64,000 nt of DNA from Peptostreptococcaceae bacterium VA2 (lineage in GTDB: Bacteria; Bacillota; Clostridia; Peptostreptococcales; Peptostreptococcaceae): contig JMMB01000007.1 in assembly GCA_000686145.1 (NCBI GenBank), positions 1,240,001-1,304,000 of the forward strand, in the 5' to 3' direction. Position numbers and translations under genes: made by a program. Below are positions 1-8,773 of this stretch, in pieces. Position 1 is the first letter of the stretch. Every line of letters begins with the position of its first letter. The notes beneath the pieces are model-generated. The model made no database searches. It was given only the letters and a program-made list of their open reading frames with translations, and was not told the origin of the DNA.

Positions 1-1
1 A

Positions 2-676
2 ATATCGACAGTAGTTGGAATAACTGTTGGTATAGTTATGGGGTATGTATTCTCGCTTTTAATATGTGATAAAAAATGGGGAGTATTCCACTCATATGCA
101 CCAATAATGTCTATATTAAAAGTAGCTTTAGCTTATGAATTAGCTGTACTTTTCCATGGTAGTGGATATATGGCAGTATTTATTGCAGGACTTATTGCAG
201 GAAATAAGAAATTATTTGGACTTTGGGTTCCTGAATATGATTTTCATTCAGAACATTGCTTTAGAGAAAGTATTGGATCATTGTGTCGTATGGGAATATT
301 TGTTGTATTAGGAACACAAGTTGATTTAGCAGCACTTTCAAAATATTGGGCACCAGCTCTTTTAGTAGTTTTAATATTAATGTTTGTGGCTAGACCACTT
401 GTAGTTTTAATATCTACATCATTTGATAAACAAGCAAATTGGACGTTTAAAGATAAGTTATTCATGATGTGGGTTAGAGAAACAGGTGTTATACCAGCTG
501 CCTTATCGGGTATAATAGTTTCTATGAAGTTACCAGGATATGAAATAATATCTTCAGTAGTATTTATGACTATACTTGTGACTCTTATAGTACAAGCTAG
601 TACAACAAAGCTAGTGGCTAAAAAACTTGGAGTATTAGAACCAAGTAAAGAAGAAAAAGTAAAGTTCGTAGCTTAG
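2..676 (+). CDS. Cation/proton antiporter (CPA1/NhaP type), C-terminal part
   Basis: The reading frame is open from the first bases of the window, so this is the C-terminal part of a gene that begins upstream; the first ATG at 38 lies inside a membrane segment and is not a believable start. The roughly 224 visible residues form alternating hydrophobic helices with short polar loops, including a stretch reading GYMAVFIAGLIAGN and a later MWVRETGVIPAAL segment, both typical of NhaP-like Na+(K+)/H+ exchangers. The family exchanges monovalent cations for protons across the cytoplasmic membrane. The tail (SKEEKVKFVA) is short, so there is no large cytosolic TrkA domain after the membrane part. A strong hairpin terminator follows. 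The exact ion cannot be told from the sequence. Confidence 0.8.
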   Translation: MSTVVGITVGIVMGYVFSLLICDKKWGVFHSYAPIMSILKVALAYELAVLFHGSGYMAVFIAGLIAGNKKLFGLWVPEYDFHSEHCFRESIGSLCRMGIFVVLGTQVDLAALSKYWAPALLVVLILMFVARPLVVLISTSFDKQANWTFKDKLFMMWVRETGVIPAALSGIIVSMKLPGYEIISSVVFMTILVTLIVQASTTKLVAKKLGVLEPSKEEKVKFVA

Positions 677-714
677 AAATATTGATTGAAAAATATTATT
701 TTGAAATTAAATTT

Positions 715-763
715 AACCTAGATATTATTCATCTGAAAAGTTGAATAATACCTAGGTTTTTAT
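715..763 (+). terminator. Rho-independent terminator after antiporter
   Basis: AACCTAG (715-721) and the following TATTATTCA pair with TGAATAATA and CTAGGTT (752-758), followed by a T-rich run. It lies between convergent genes and may serve both strands. Confidence 0.8.
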
Positions 764-764
764 T

Positions 765-1070
765 TTATTTTAATACAAAAGTTTCACAGCTAGCATTTTC
801 AAGATTAATCTCAACATAGCTTGAAGCGCATCCCCCACTTATATTGTATTTGCAATTATTAGCGCAACAAGAAATATTTTGAGAGTTAGTTAAAGATATT
901 TCACCACTATAGTTAGATAAATTAAAAGAAGTATTATCTTTAAATGTATCGCAATAAGTTTCGGGTGTTATAGAAGCTTCAAAGCCTTCTATTTTTATAT
1001 GAGAAGCATAACATTGCCCAGCCTTGTTAAATGAGCAGTTATGGTTTAAACAGTTTAAATTAGTTTGCAT
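765..1070 (-). CDS. Cys-rich protein with two DUF1540 domains
   Basis: 101 residues made of two copies of the small Cys-rich DUF1540 module. The first has Cys at about 7, 12, 20 and 40, the second at about 68, 72, 81 and 95; each ends in a C-(D/E)-TF motif. The spacing of cysteines and the NxxG(Q/G)C loop suggest metal binding, but the function of the family is not known. It has a clear AGGAGGT ribosome site just upstream (plus-strand 1075-1082). It lies downstream of, and on the same strand as, a thioredoxin-like gene, separated by about 100 bp, so the two could be co-transcribed. Confidence 0.8.
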   Translation of the reverse strand: MQTNLNCLNHNCSFNKAGQCYASHIKIEGFEASITPETYCDTFKDNTSFNLSNYSGEISLTNSQNISCCANNCKYNISGGCASSYVEINLENASCETFVLK

Positions 1071-1177
1071 AAATTACCTCCTAAAATCAATTATATTAAT
1101 AGTATGGTAAAATTAAGAAAAATTAATCATTAATAATAAAAATTATATTATGCAAAATAAAATGTTGTATTTAAAAA

Positions 1178-1678
1178 TTATACTTTTTTCATTATATCTA
1201 AAAAATCTCTAACACTATCTAATATGTATTTTCCTTTATAATAATCCAGTTTTATATCCTCAAAATTATTAAAAGTTTTTACTTTAAGAGGTCTTTCTTC
1301 AAAAATATCTATGATATTGAAATCCTTATCAAGTATTGCAACAGTAGGACCTTTAAAGTCTTTAATATCTAATATTGGAGATAAAAATTTCTTACCACGA
1401 GCCATAGTTATAACAGATATGTTAAAGTTGGAATTTATATCACAAAACTTTTTTAATATACTTATATTAATTTGAAAATCAGGACACCAAATTTCACCTG
1501 AAACTAAAAAATTAATTTCTTTATCTATAGATGATATTTCTTTTATAAAATCATCGGATAAATTTATCCTAGAGTAGTTCTTAGGAATTCTAGCTCTTTC
1601 AGATTTAGTACCATCTCCAACGCAACTTTCAAAACTACATCCAATATCAAATAATTCTTTTATGTTCATGTTTATCAT
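1178..1678 (-). CDS. Thioredoxin-family protein (Thioredoxin_9-like)
   Basis: I place the start at the ATG ending at 1678 because GGAGGG (complement of 1686-1691) sits 7 nt upstream; an ATG 12 codons further out has no ribosome site. The 166-residue product has a thioredoxin-like core: a beta strand ending in SGEIWCPDF at the position of the usual CxxC active site, then a helix with a conserved Cys, and a GPTVAILD strand with the cis-Pro region. Only the first active-site Cys is kept (CPDF instead of CPxC), as in the Thioredoxin_9 group. A cytosolic thiol role is plausible, but a classical disulfide reductase is unlikely with one Cys. Not assigned to a pathway. Confidence 0.65.
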   Translation of the reverse strand: MINMNIKELFDIGCSFESCVGDGTKSERARIPKNYSRINLSDDFIKEISSIDKEINFLVSGEIWCPDFQINISILKKFCDINSNFNISVITMARGKKFLSPILDIKDFKGPTVAILDKDFNIIDIFEERPLKVKTFNNFEDIKLDYYKGKYILDSVRDFLDIMKKV

Positions 1679-1793
1679 TAATCTACCCTCCAATATAAAA
1701 TTTACTATAACCATACTATCATTAATGGAAACGTTTATCTATGTTTAAATAAAAAATATGTAAAACATAGTTAAATATAATTTGTTTTTGAAA

Positions 1794-1822
1794 TTTACAA
1801 TCAACCAATATTATGATAATAT
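1794..1822 (+). promoter_or_regulatory. SigA-type promoter for the fluoride riboswitch transcript
   Basis: TTTACA (1794-1799), 17-nt spacer, TAATAT (1817-1822). A start site near 1829-1832 would put the riboswitch at the very 5' end of the RNA. Confidence 0.55.
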
Positions 1823-1835
1823 ATAAACATAAAAT

Positions 1836-1884
1836 ATATCGGCGATGGAGTTCGCCATCAAACGCGAAAGCTGATGACTCCTAC
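1836..1884 (+). ncRNA. Fluoride riboswitch (crcB motif)
   Basis: Hallmarks of the crcB-type aptamer are visible in order: GGCGATGGAGTTCGCC (1841-1856), AAACGC (1860-1865), and GCTGATGACTCCTAC (1870-1884). The 3' end CTCCTAC is shared with the 5' arm of a perfect terminator hairpin, so fluoride binding would prevent termination and allow expression of the antiporter downstream. Family behaviour (fluoride ON switch) is established; its use here is inferred from the alternative pairing. Confidence 0.93.
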
Positions 1885-1914
1885 TCTTAATAAGAGTAGG
1901 AGTCTATTTTTTTG
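1876..1914 (+). terminator. Expression-platform terminator of fluoride riboswitch
   Basis: A perfect 13-bp stem, GACTCCTACTCTT (1876-1888) with AAGAGTAGGAGTC (1892-1904), followed by TATTTTTTT. Its 5' arm overlaps the aptamer 3' end. Confidence 0.92.
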
Positions 1915-1946
1915 TTTTTTAAGTTTGAATTACTAGGAGGATAAGT

Positions 1947-3146
1947 ATGGTAACAGCATTAATAAGTTTAATCATAATAGGTGTTTTAGCAAACTATAGT
2001 GGGAAATTGGCAGAAAAATTTAAATTACCATCTTTAATAGGTATGATGATATTTGGTATGTTAATAGGGCCAGCCGTATTTAACTTAGTACCAAAAGACG
2101 TTTTACAGATAGCGCCATCTATAAAAGATATAGCGCTTGTAATAATTTTATTTATAGGTGGACTTGGAATAAGTTTATCCCAAATAAAACAAATAGGTAA
2201 ACCAGCAGTTTTATTAAGTATAGTACCCGCAACGCTAGAAGGATTTACTATAGCACTTTTATGCATGGCATTTTTAGATTTTACTTTTATACAAGGTGGG
2301 ATTCTTGGTTTTATAATAGCCGCAGTCAGTCCAGCCATTTTGATACCTTCTATGGTATCATTAATAGATAAAAAATTAGGACAAGATAAAGCAATACCAC
2401 AAATGTTGTTAGTTGGGGCAAGTTGTGATGATACTGTAGCAATAACTTTATTTACAACGTTCTTAGGGATATATATGCAAAGTGAATTAGGACAAAACTC
2501 TTCAGTATTTACACAAATATTATTAATACCTGTAACAATTATATTAAGTTTATTGTCAGGATTTATAATATTTAAGTTAAGTAAAAAATATATACAAAAA
2601 ATAGATAATGATTATGGGAAAGTTATATTAGCTTTTATAATTTGTTTAGCAATGAGGTATATAGAAAAAAATTTAAATGTACAGATATTTAACTCATTAT
2701 TAGCAATAATGGTATATGGCTTTTTTATTAGAAATTATATAAAAGAAAGTTCTAAAATAATATTGGAGAAAATGAATTTTATTTGGAAAAATGGGAAACT
2801 ATATTTATTTACATTTGTAGGAATGGCTATAAACTCATCATTAGTAGGAAAATATTTTTTAGTAGGTATAGGGATACTATCAATATCTTTGACAATACGT
2901 TCAATAGGGGTTTTAATTGCACTAAAAGGAACAAACCTTAATAAGTCGGAAAAAATATTTTGTATAATAGCGTATCTACCAAAAGCAACAGTACAATCTG
3001 CAAAGGCATCAATACCTTTACAAATGGGAGTTGCAGGTGGAGAAATAATGCAAGCAATAGCTATACTTAGTGTTTTGATTACAGCTCCGATAGGCGCTAT
3101 AGGGATAAATATAACTGCAGATAAAATGCTTGAAAAAAGTAGGTAA
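1947..3146 (+). CDS. Cation/proton antiporter under fluoride riboswitch
   Basis: 399 residues, almost wholly hydrophobic, with about 11-12 predicted membrane helices. The N-terminus (GKLAEKFKLPSLIGMMIFGMLIGP) is the classic first-helices signature of monovalent cation/proton antiporters, and the GASCDDTVAITLF segment near residues 155-165 holds the paired acidic residues in the ion-binding helix. GGAGGATAAGT precedes the ATG. Antiporters of this superfamily are known among fluoride-riboswitch genes beside crcB/Fluc and CLC-F; whether they move fluoride itself or only correct ion and pH imbalance is not settled by sequence. No crcB or eriC-F gene lies near it. A nitroreductase-like gene and a K+ channel gene follow on the same strand. 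Confidence 0.85.
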   Translation: MVTALISLIIIGVLANYSGKLAEKFKLPSLIGMMIFGMLIGPAVFNLVPKDVLQIAPSIKDIALVIILFIGGLGISLSQIKQIGKPAVLLSIVPATLEGFTIALLCMAFLDFTFIQGGILGFIIAAVSPAILIPSMVSLIDKKLGQDKAIPQMLLVGASCDDTVAITLFTTFLGIYMQSELGQNSSVFTQILLIPVTIILSLLSGFIIFKLSKKYIQKIDNDYGKVILAFIICLAMRYIEKNLNVQIFNSLLAIMVYGFFIRNYIKESSKIILEKMNFIWKNGKLYLFTFVGMAINSSLVGKYFLVGIGILSISLTIRSIGVLIALKGTNLNKSEKIFCIIAYLPKATVQSAKASIPLQMGVAGGEIMQAIAILSVLITAPIGAIGINITADKMLEKSR

Positions 3147-3233
3147 AAAAATTTGAATTTGTAAATATAATTAAGGAAAAATATGCAAACTATATATAAA
3201 TAAAAATATATAAATTAGAAAGGATAGGAATAT

Positions 3234-3989
3234 ATGGAATTACAAAAAAATTGGAGAAATTCAATAGATAAAAGAACCTCGAGACGAACTTATATAGACC
3301 AAGATATAGATGATATAGATATATTAGCTATTTTAAAATTAATAGATAAAATAAATGAAAAATCTTCTCTTAATATTCAATTCATAAAAGATGGAGAAGA
3401 AGGAATAAGTGGATTTAAGGCTTCATATGGAATGATAAGTGGAGTAAAATCTTTTATAGCTTTAGTAGGTAATAATAAAATTGAAAATTTCAAACAAAAA
3501 CTAGGCTACTACGGAGAAATGATAGTATTAGAAGCTACATCTATAGGTCTTGGAACTTGTTGGGTAGGCGGAACTTATGATAATAAAAAATGTGCAAGCC
3601 ATATTAAATTTAATGAACAAGATGAATTAGTTTGCATAATAGTAATAGGACATACGCCTAAAGAACTGTCGATAAAAGAGAAGGTAGTTAAGAAACTAAA
3701 TAAAAAAAATAAAAGACTTGAAGATGTACTAATATCAAATAAAAATAATATTTGTTCGTGGATTGAAAGTGGTATAGAATGTGCACTAAAGTCTCCTTCA
3801 GCTTTAAATAAAAAAGAAATCTCATATGAAATATATGAAAATAAAATAAAAGCATTTATATCTAGTAAAAATCATGGGTATGAAGAAATTGATTTGGGAA
3901 TTTCAATGCTTCATTTTGAATTAGGAGCAGATAGTGAAGGTTATAAGGGGAATTGGCATTATAAAAATGGAAAGCATTTATTCTATTAA
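3234..3989 (+). CDS. Nitroreductase-like flavoprotein (TM1586-type)
   Basis: 251 residues. The N-terminal half has the nitroreductase fold signature: RTSRRTYIDQDID near residues 13-25 (FMN-phosphate contact region) and GYYGEMIVLEATSIGLGTCWVGGTYD near 97-122. The second half repeats a related pattern (WIESGIECALKSPSALNKKEISYEI, then DLGISMLHFELGA), meaning two nitroreductase-like repeats in one chain, as in the putative TM1586 nitroreductase family that can act as a monomer. Substrate unknown. AGAAAGGATAGG forms the ribosome site. The gene ends 5 nt before the K+ channel start, so the two are probably translated from one mRNA. Confidence 0.75.
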   Translation: MELQKNWRNSIDKRTSRRTYIDQDIDDIDILAILKLIDKINEKSSLNIQFIKDGEEGISGFKASYGMISGVKSFIALVGNNKIENFKQKLGYYGEMIVLEATSIGLGTCWVGGTYDNKKCASHIKFNEQDELVCIIVIGHTPKELSIKEKVVKKLNKKNKRLEDVLISNKNNICSWIESGIECALKSPSALNKKEISYEIYENKIKAFISSKNHGYEEIDLGISMLHFELGADSEGYKGNWHYKNGKHLFY

Positions 3990-3994
3990 ATAAA

Positions 3995-4804
3995 ATGAGA
4001 AAAAAATATATTATTTATAATATCATTATGGCATCACTTTCATTAGTAGTTGCCATAATTTTGGTTTTACAATTAACAATGAATTTGAGCTATAAAACAA
4101 ATAAGATTCTAACAACTATTGATTTTATAATATGGTTGATATTTGTATTTGACTATGCTAGCAGATATTGCAAAAGCACAAATAAAAAAAAATTTATAAA
4201 AAGAAACTATATAGATTTAATTTCTATTATACCGATATATTCTATATTTGGAGTATTTAACACATTAAAAATCGTAAGAATAAGCAGGTTAGCTAGGTTA
4301 TCAGAAATAAGTAAGGTTGTAAGAATAGTTGCTATCTTGAAAAAAAGTAACGATAATTTTTCTGAATTTATTAAAACAAATAAGTTTAATTATACTATAG
4401 GTATAGGTATAAGTTTAATACTCGTAGGTTCATTAGCAATGTCTTATGTAGAACAAATAAGTATAGGAGATGCACTTTGGTGGAGTATTGTAACAATAAC
4501 AACAGTGGGATATGGAGATATTTCTCCTACTTCACCTTTTGGAAAAATTATTGCAGCAATCCTAATGGTAATGGGGATTGGATTTATAGGTTCTTTAAGC
4601 TCAACATTATCTACATATTTTATTAAAAAAGAGCATAAAAAATATAATGATGAAAAATTAAAAAAAGAAATCAGATTTAGTAAAGATGATTATAAAAATA
4701 AGTTAATAATTGATATAATAATAAGACTAGAAGAGTTTGATGAACTATCAAAAGAAGAATTAAAAATAATGTGTGATGTTTTGAAATCTTTAAAAATAAA
4801 ATAA
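3995..4804 (+). CDS. Voltage-gated-type potassium channel
   Basis: 269 residues with the layout of a six-helix K+ channel: S1-S3 hydrophobic segments in the first 80 residues, an S4-like segment with regularly spaced arginines (LKIVRISRLARLSEISKVVR, about 88-107), then S5, the pore helix, and the selectivity filter T-V-G-Y-G-D at 170-175, followed by S6 (GKIIAAILMVMGIGFIGSL). The last ~60 residues are a charged, probably helical cytosolic tail. It would conduct K+ across the plasma membrane. The start follows the preceding stop by only 5 nt with a weak ribosome site, which suggests translational coupling to the nitroreductase-like gene. Confidence 0.88.
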   Translation: MRKKYIIYNIIMASLSLVVAIILVLQLTMNLSYKTNKILTTIDFIIWLIFVFDYASRYCKSTNKKKFIKRNYIDLISIIPIYSIFGVFNTLKIVRISRLARLSEISKVVRIVAILKKSNDNFSEFIKTNKFNYTIGIGISLILVGSLAMSYVEQISIGDALWWSIVTITTVGYGDISPTSPFGKIIAAILMVMGIGFIGSLSSTLSTYFIKKEHKKYNDEKLKKEIRFSKDDYKNKLIIDIIIRLEEFDELSKEELKIMCDVLKSLKIK

Positions 4805-4822
4805 TCATATAATTTATAAAAA

Positions 4823-4858
4823 ATAGTTATGATGTTAATACTTCATAACTATTTTTTT
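4823..4858 (+). terminator. Rho-independent terminator after K+ channel gene
   Basis: ATAGTTATGA (4823-4832) pairs with TCATAACTAT (4843-4852), followed by seven T. Confidence 0.85.
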
Positions 4859-4999
4859 ATTAAATTAAAATATTATTTTAATTTAATGTATATAATTTAT
4901 CTATACAAATGCTTAATACTATAGATAGAATCATTAACAAATAAAGGGAAACCATGATAAAATTTTATATAGAATAAAATGTAAAAAGGGGGAAATAAT

Positions 5000-6169
5000 A
5001 TGACGAATTTACCAGAAAAATTTGAAAGTTTTAATGAAGCAAGAAGAGCTGGGTTTATAAAGGCTAAAGAAATTAAAGAGAGCGGAAAGAAAATGGTTGG
5101 AGTTTTTTGTACATATACTCCAGTAGAAATACCTATGGCAGCAGGAGCTGTTACAGTTGGAGTTTGTGGGGTTAGTGAAGAAGCAATACCAGATGCGGAA
5201 AAAGTACTTCCAAGAAACCTTTGTCCTCTTATAAAATCAAGCTATGGGCATGCAATAACTGATACTTGTCCATATTTTTATTTTTCAGATATGCTAATAG
5301 GAGAAACCACTTGTGATGGTAAGAAAAAAATGTATGAGGAGTTAGCTAAAATCAAGCCTACTCATGTAATGCATTTACCTAATATGCAAAGAGGAGAATA
5401 TACATACAAGCTTTGGAAGGAAGAAATAAAAGTATTAAAAGAGGAAACAGAAAAAGCATTAGGTGTTACTATTAGTGACCAAGATATAAGAGATGCAATT
5501 AAAGATAAAAATGAAGAAAGAAGATTATTAAAAGAGTACTATGAACTTGCTAAATTAAATCCATCGCCTTTAAGTGGTATGGAACTTCATCAAGTATTGT
5601 ATCAGTCAGGGTTTAAATTTGATAGAGCTGATCTTAAAGCTGAGCTAAGAAACATTATAGACTCTGTAAAACAAAAATATCAAGAAGGTAATTGTCAAAA
5701 AAATGTTGATAAACCGAGAATACTTATAACAGGATCTCCAATAGGAGGAATAAGTGAAAAAATAATAACAACAATAGAAGACAGTGGAGCATCTATTGTA
5801 GCATATGAGCTTTGTGGAGCTATAAGAAACAATGATTCATTAGTTGATGAAGAGAATGAAGATGTATATGATGCATTAACTGAAAAATATTTAAGCATAG
5901 GTTGTTCTTGCATGATGCACAATGATAATAGAATGGAAATGCTAGATAGATTAGCAGATGAATATAAAGTAGATGGAATTATAGATGTTGCACTTCAAGC
6001 TTGTCATACATTTAATGTTGAAAGCTTTAGGGTAAAACAACTTATGAATAATAAAAATATAGCGTATATGGCAATAGAAACTGATTACTCTAAATCAGAT
6101 ACAGAACAATTAAGAACTAGATTTGAAGCATTTATAGAGATGATTGAAGATGGCGTATGTGTAAAATAG
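5000..6169 (+). CDS. Double-cubane-cluster-type protein (YjiM/HgdB family)
   Basis: 389 residues of the 2-hydroxyacyl-CoA dehydratase D/beta-subunit family. Conserved cysteines appear in the expected settings: VGVFCTYTPVEIPMAAGAV (Cys 38), LPRNLCPLIKSS, TDTCPYFYF and GETTCDGKKKMYE in the first ~110 residues, and CSCMMHN and QACHTF in the second half. Real dehydratases need two such subunits plus an activator; here there is one subunit and one activator gene, which fits the YjiM/YjiL pair and the double-cubane [Fe8S9] protein system known from Carboxydothermus, where an ATPase-driven electron transfer reduces small molecules. The physiological substrate is not known. The ribosome site is AAGGGGG. 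It overlaps nothing and is followed 8 nt later by its activator. Confidence 0.8.
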   Translation: MTNLPEKFESFNEARRAGFIKAKEIKESGKKMVGVFCTYTPVEIPMAAGAVTVGVCGVSEEAIPDAEKVLPRNLCPLIKSSYGHAITDTCPYFYFSDMLIGETTCDGKKKMYEELAKIKPTHVMHLPNMQRGEYTYKLWKEEIKVLKEETEKALGVTISDQDIRDAIKDKNEERRLLKEYYELAKLNPSPLSGMELHQVLYQSGFKFDRADLKAELRNIIDSVKQKYQEGNCQKNVDKPRILITGSPIGGISEKIITTIEDSGASIVAYELCGAIRNNDSLVDEENEDVYDALTEKYLSIGCSCMMHNDNRMEMLDRLADEYKVDGIIDVALQACHTFNVESFRVKQLMNNKNIAYMAIETDYSKSDTEQLRTRFEAFIEMIEDGVCVK

Positions 6170-6177
6170 GAGGCAAT

Positions 6178-6933
6178 ATGTATAGTATAGGCATTGATTC
6201 AGGCTCTGTAGCAACTAAGGGAGTATTATTCGATGGAGAAAAAATTCTTAAAAAAATAGTTATTCCAACAGGTTGGAGTCCAAAGGCTACATCAAAACAA
6301 GTTTATGAAATTTTAAGTGAAGGCATACAAGAAAATAAAATAAAAAAAATTGTAGGAACTGGCTATGGTAGAGTGAGTATGGATTTTGTTAATAAAAAGG
6401 TTACAGAAATAACATGCCACACTAAGGGGATACATTTTTTAAATAAAAATATTAGAACAATATTAGATGTAGGAGGACAAGATAGTAAAGTTATAAATTT
6501 AGATGAAGATGGAAATATATCTAATTTTATAATGAATGATAAATGCGCAGCTGGGACAGGACGATTTTTAGAGATAACTTCAAATCTGTTAGGAAGTGAT
6601 ATAGCAGATATTGATACATTAGCAAAAGATGCTAATCCTGTTGATATATCTTCTATGTGTACCGTTTTTGCTGAGAGTGAAATAGTTAGTTTGCTTGCAA
6701 GAAATGTAAGCAAGGAAAGTGTAGCAGCTGGAATTTTAAAGTCTATCGCAAATAAATCGACAGCTATGTTAAATCGTGGTGAAGTTATAAATGAAGTTGC
6801 ATTTACTGGAGGACTTGCAAAAAGTAAAGTTCTTGTTAACATGGTAAAGGATTCTTTGGGTAAAGACATATTTATTGCGGAGGATACTCAAATAATAGGT
6901 GCTCTTGGTGCAGCAGTAATAGGCTTTAGATAA
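6178..6933 (+). CDS. ATPase activator (YjiL/HgdC family) of the double-cubane protein
   Basis: I choose the ATG at 6178 because AGGAGG (6168-6173) precedes it; the upstream ATG at 6157 lies inside the previous gene without a ribosome site. 251 residues of the ASKHA ATPase fold: the phosphate loop GIDSGSVATKGVLF at the N-terminus, GGQDSKV near 100, MNDKCAAGTGRFLE (first cluster Cys) and SSMCTVFAESE (second cluster Cys), and FTGGLAKS near the C-terminus. Two such subunits share one [4Fe-4S] cluster between them and inject electrons at low potential into the partner protein at the cost of ATP. The tight spacing to the partner gene supports that pairing. Confidence 0.88.
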   Translation: MYSIGIDSGSVATKGVLFDGEKILKKIVIPTGWSPKATSKQVYEILSEGIQENKIKKIVGTGYGRVSMDFVNKKVTEITCHTKGIHFLNKNIRTILDVGGQDSKVINLDEDGNISNFIMNDKCAAGTGRFLEITSNLLGSDIADIDTLAKDANPVDISSMCTVFAESEIVSLLARNVSKESVAAGILKSIANKSTAMLNRGEVINEVAFTGGLAKSKVLVNMVKDSLGKDIFIAEDTQIIGALGAAVIGFR

Positions 6934-6939
6934 AGTAGT

Positions 6940-6975
6940 ATACCCCCTATCGTATTTTACGATAGGGGGTATTAT
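6940..6975 (+). terminator. Terminator after activator gene
   Basis: A 15-bp perfect stem, 6940-6954 with 6958-6972 (core CCCCCTATCGTA), unusually GC-rich here. The T-tract is weak. Confidence 0.7.
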
Positions 6976-7038
6976 TTAAATAAATTAATGTATTAAGGGG
7001 TATAATACAAAAACTTTTGATACCATATTATTTTGACT

Positions 7039-8100
7039 TTATGAATTTAGTTTACTCTTATAAAAGTTTATAGTAGCATCTTTTAAAGATATTTTATTAG
7101 GGTTAAATCCTATATCTTTTAAATAATTATAAAAATCTAAATCATATGCATAACTAGCATTCTCATATGTACTTCCAAAATATAAGTACTCTAGATACTT
7201 TGAATATCCAGAAATTAAATTTTCTAAACACCAATCATTAAAACTGTAAGAACCTTTATCAAAATTACTGTACGCAGATTTAAAATTTTTATCTTGGTTT
7301 AATGTAGAATAAAATTTTAAATACTCTTTACTACTAGCGAATGTATCAAATAAAGGACGAGCGTATTTATAAAAATGAATACTTACAATATCTGCAGGTG
7401 TTGCATTTAGACCTATTGTAGAAATCATTACATTGTTATGTTCAAATGCTTGAGATACAAGAGGATTCAAATTATAGTACATAATAGACTTATAATGCTT
7501 TGGTAGTTTAATACCAGATGAAGTCTCTATAAATTTTATTACATCAACTTCATTATCAGATAATTTTTGATTTAAATTATTAGCTTTTCTATCAAATTTA
7601 TATTTCTGTTTTTTGTAGTACGATTTAAAATGTTCATCATAAAAATAAATAAAAAACTTTTCTATATCATTTTTCAAATCATTAGATAAATCTAAATATT
7701 TATCACAATTTAAAGTATTTATTATTTCATCAACCGAAGCATCATCATTTAAGTTTATAACGGCATTTATATATTCCCAAGAATCTTTAGATTTAAATAT
7801 ATTCTCAAGAGAACTTTTCATTTTTGTATCCATATTAGAATATGTGTTTTTTAACCAAGTATAATGATTATAAGCTTGATTTGATTTATCTTTATATAAG
7901 TTTTTATTAAAGGCTTTAGTTTCATTTATGTTTGCATCATACACCTCTGAAGCTGTTTGAATTAATGAAATTTTTAAAGTAAGTTCCTTTATGAGTATAT
8001 CAGATTTATAAGTTTGAGCGTTGGCGCTAGTATCTTTGCCTATTGCAAAAATAATCATCAGAAATACAAACATAATAAGCAAAAACTTTTTAGAATTCAA
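7039..8100 (-). CDS. Secreted protein of unknown function
   Basis: I start the gene at a TTG (codon at 8098-8100): AAGGAGA lies 7-8 nt upstream, and the chain then begins MNSKKFLLIMFVFLMIIFAIG...SANA-QTY, a standard signal peptide. Longer reading in from 8211 has no ribosome site. The mature part (~325 residues) is rich in Lys, Asn, Tyr and Asp, mostly helical by eye, with few cysteines and no motif I recognise; there is no HExxH and no sortase or cell-wall-binding motif. It stands alone on the minus strand between two plus-strand units. Confidence 0.6.
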   Translation of the reverse strand: MNSKKFLLIMFVFLMIIFAIGKDTSANAQTYKSDILIKELTLKISLIQTASEVYDANINETKAFNKNLYKDKSNQAYNHYTWLKNTYSNMDTKMKSSLENIFKSKDSWEYINAVINLNDDASVDEIINTLNCDKYLDLSNDLKNDIEKFFIYFYDEHFKSYYKKQKYKFDRKANNLNQKLSDNEVDVIKFIETSSGIKLPKHYKSIMYYNLNPLVSQAFEHNNVMISTIGLNATPADIVSIHFYKYARPLFDTFASSKEYLKFYSTLNQDKNFKSAYSNFDKGSYSFNDWCLENLISGYSKYLEYLYFGSTYENASYAYDLDFYNYLKDIGFNPNKISLKDATINFYKSKLNS

Positions 8101-8351
8101 ATTACCACTCTCCTTATATAAGACTATATATATAGATTGAATATTTTTATTAAAATACCTTTTAAAATCATTCAACAAGAAATGCTTATAAAAAATGCAG
8201 AAATAACACAATATATGTATATATAAGTAAAAGTATAAAGTTGAATCTGTATATTTAGCTGAAATAGATGGTGCAAAAGGTGTATAATTTGAAGAAGTAA
8301 GTATATAATTATATTATTAATAAAAAAAAATATTTAAATTCTAAGGGTGTG

Positions 8352-8561
8352 ATGGAAATTAATACAAAAGAAGAATTTGATATACTAAATAAATTTTTAA
8401 ATAAAAAAAGATTAACATATAATGAATTTAATAGCCTTATAGGAAATTATTTTGTCAAAGACTATGAAGAATTAGAAGATAACTATTATTTGGTAGAGGT
8501 TTTAGTAAACTCTATACCAGGTAAAAAATATTACACTGATTATATTGAAATTATTAATTAA
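8352..8561 (+). CDS. Small hypothetical protein
   Basis: 69 residues from the ATG at 8352, preceded by AAGGGTG; a GTG codon directly upstream is in frame but less well placed. The product is acidic and soluble (MEINTKEEFDILNKFLNKKR...), with one Gly-rich turn and no cysteines. It is followed at once by a clear terminator, so it forms a single-gene unit. No family recognised. Confidence 0.55.
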   Translation: MEINTKEEFDILNKFLNKKRLTYNEFNSLIGNYFVKDYEELEDNYYLVEVLVNSIPGKKYYTDYIEIIN

Positions 8562-8584
8562 AATAAAAATTAAAGTAAGTTAAG

Positions 8585-8617
8585 AAAAATCCGTAAACAA
8601 ATATATACGGATTTTTT
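8585..8617 (+). terminator. Terminator after small hypothetical gene
   Basis: AAAAATCCGTA pairs with TACGGATTTTTT (8606-8617). Confidence 0.85.
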
Positions 8618-8773
8618 GTCGTTTAAGGAATAAAAAATAATAAAAACAAGTTTTTTACCTTATAAAAAAATATTTTTAAAAGATAAAAGTAAAAATATGG
8701 ATATATATATATAAATTGATATAATTATATATATATTATGTTTTAATAAAGACAGGAAGTGGGGAATTTATAA

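Noticed and set aside
8235-8300. Short frame reading VESVYLAEIDGAKGV just upstream of the small gene at 8352
   Set aside because: Looks like the tail of a protein, but it has only about 18 codons, no start and no ribosome site; at most a gene remnant.
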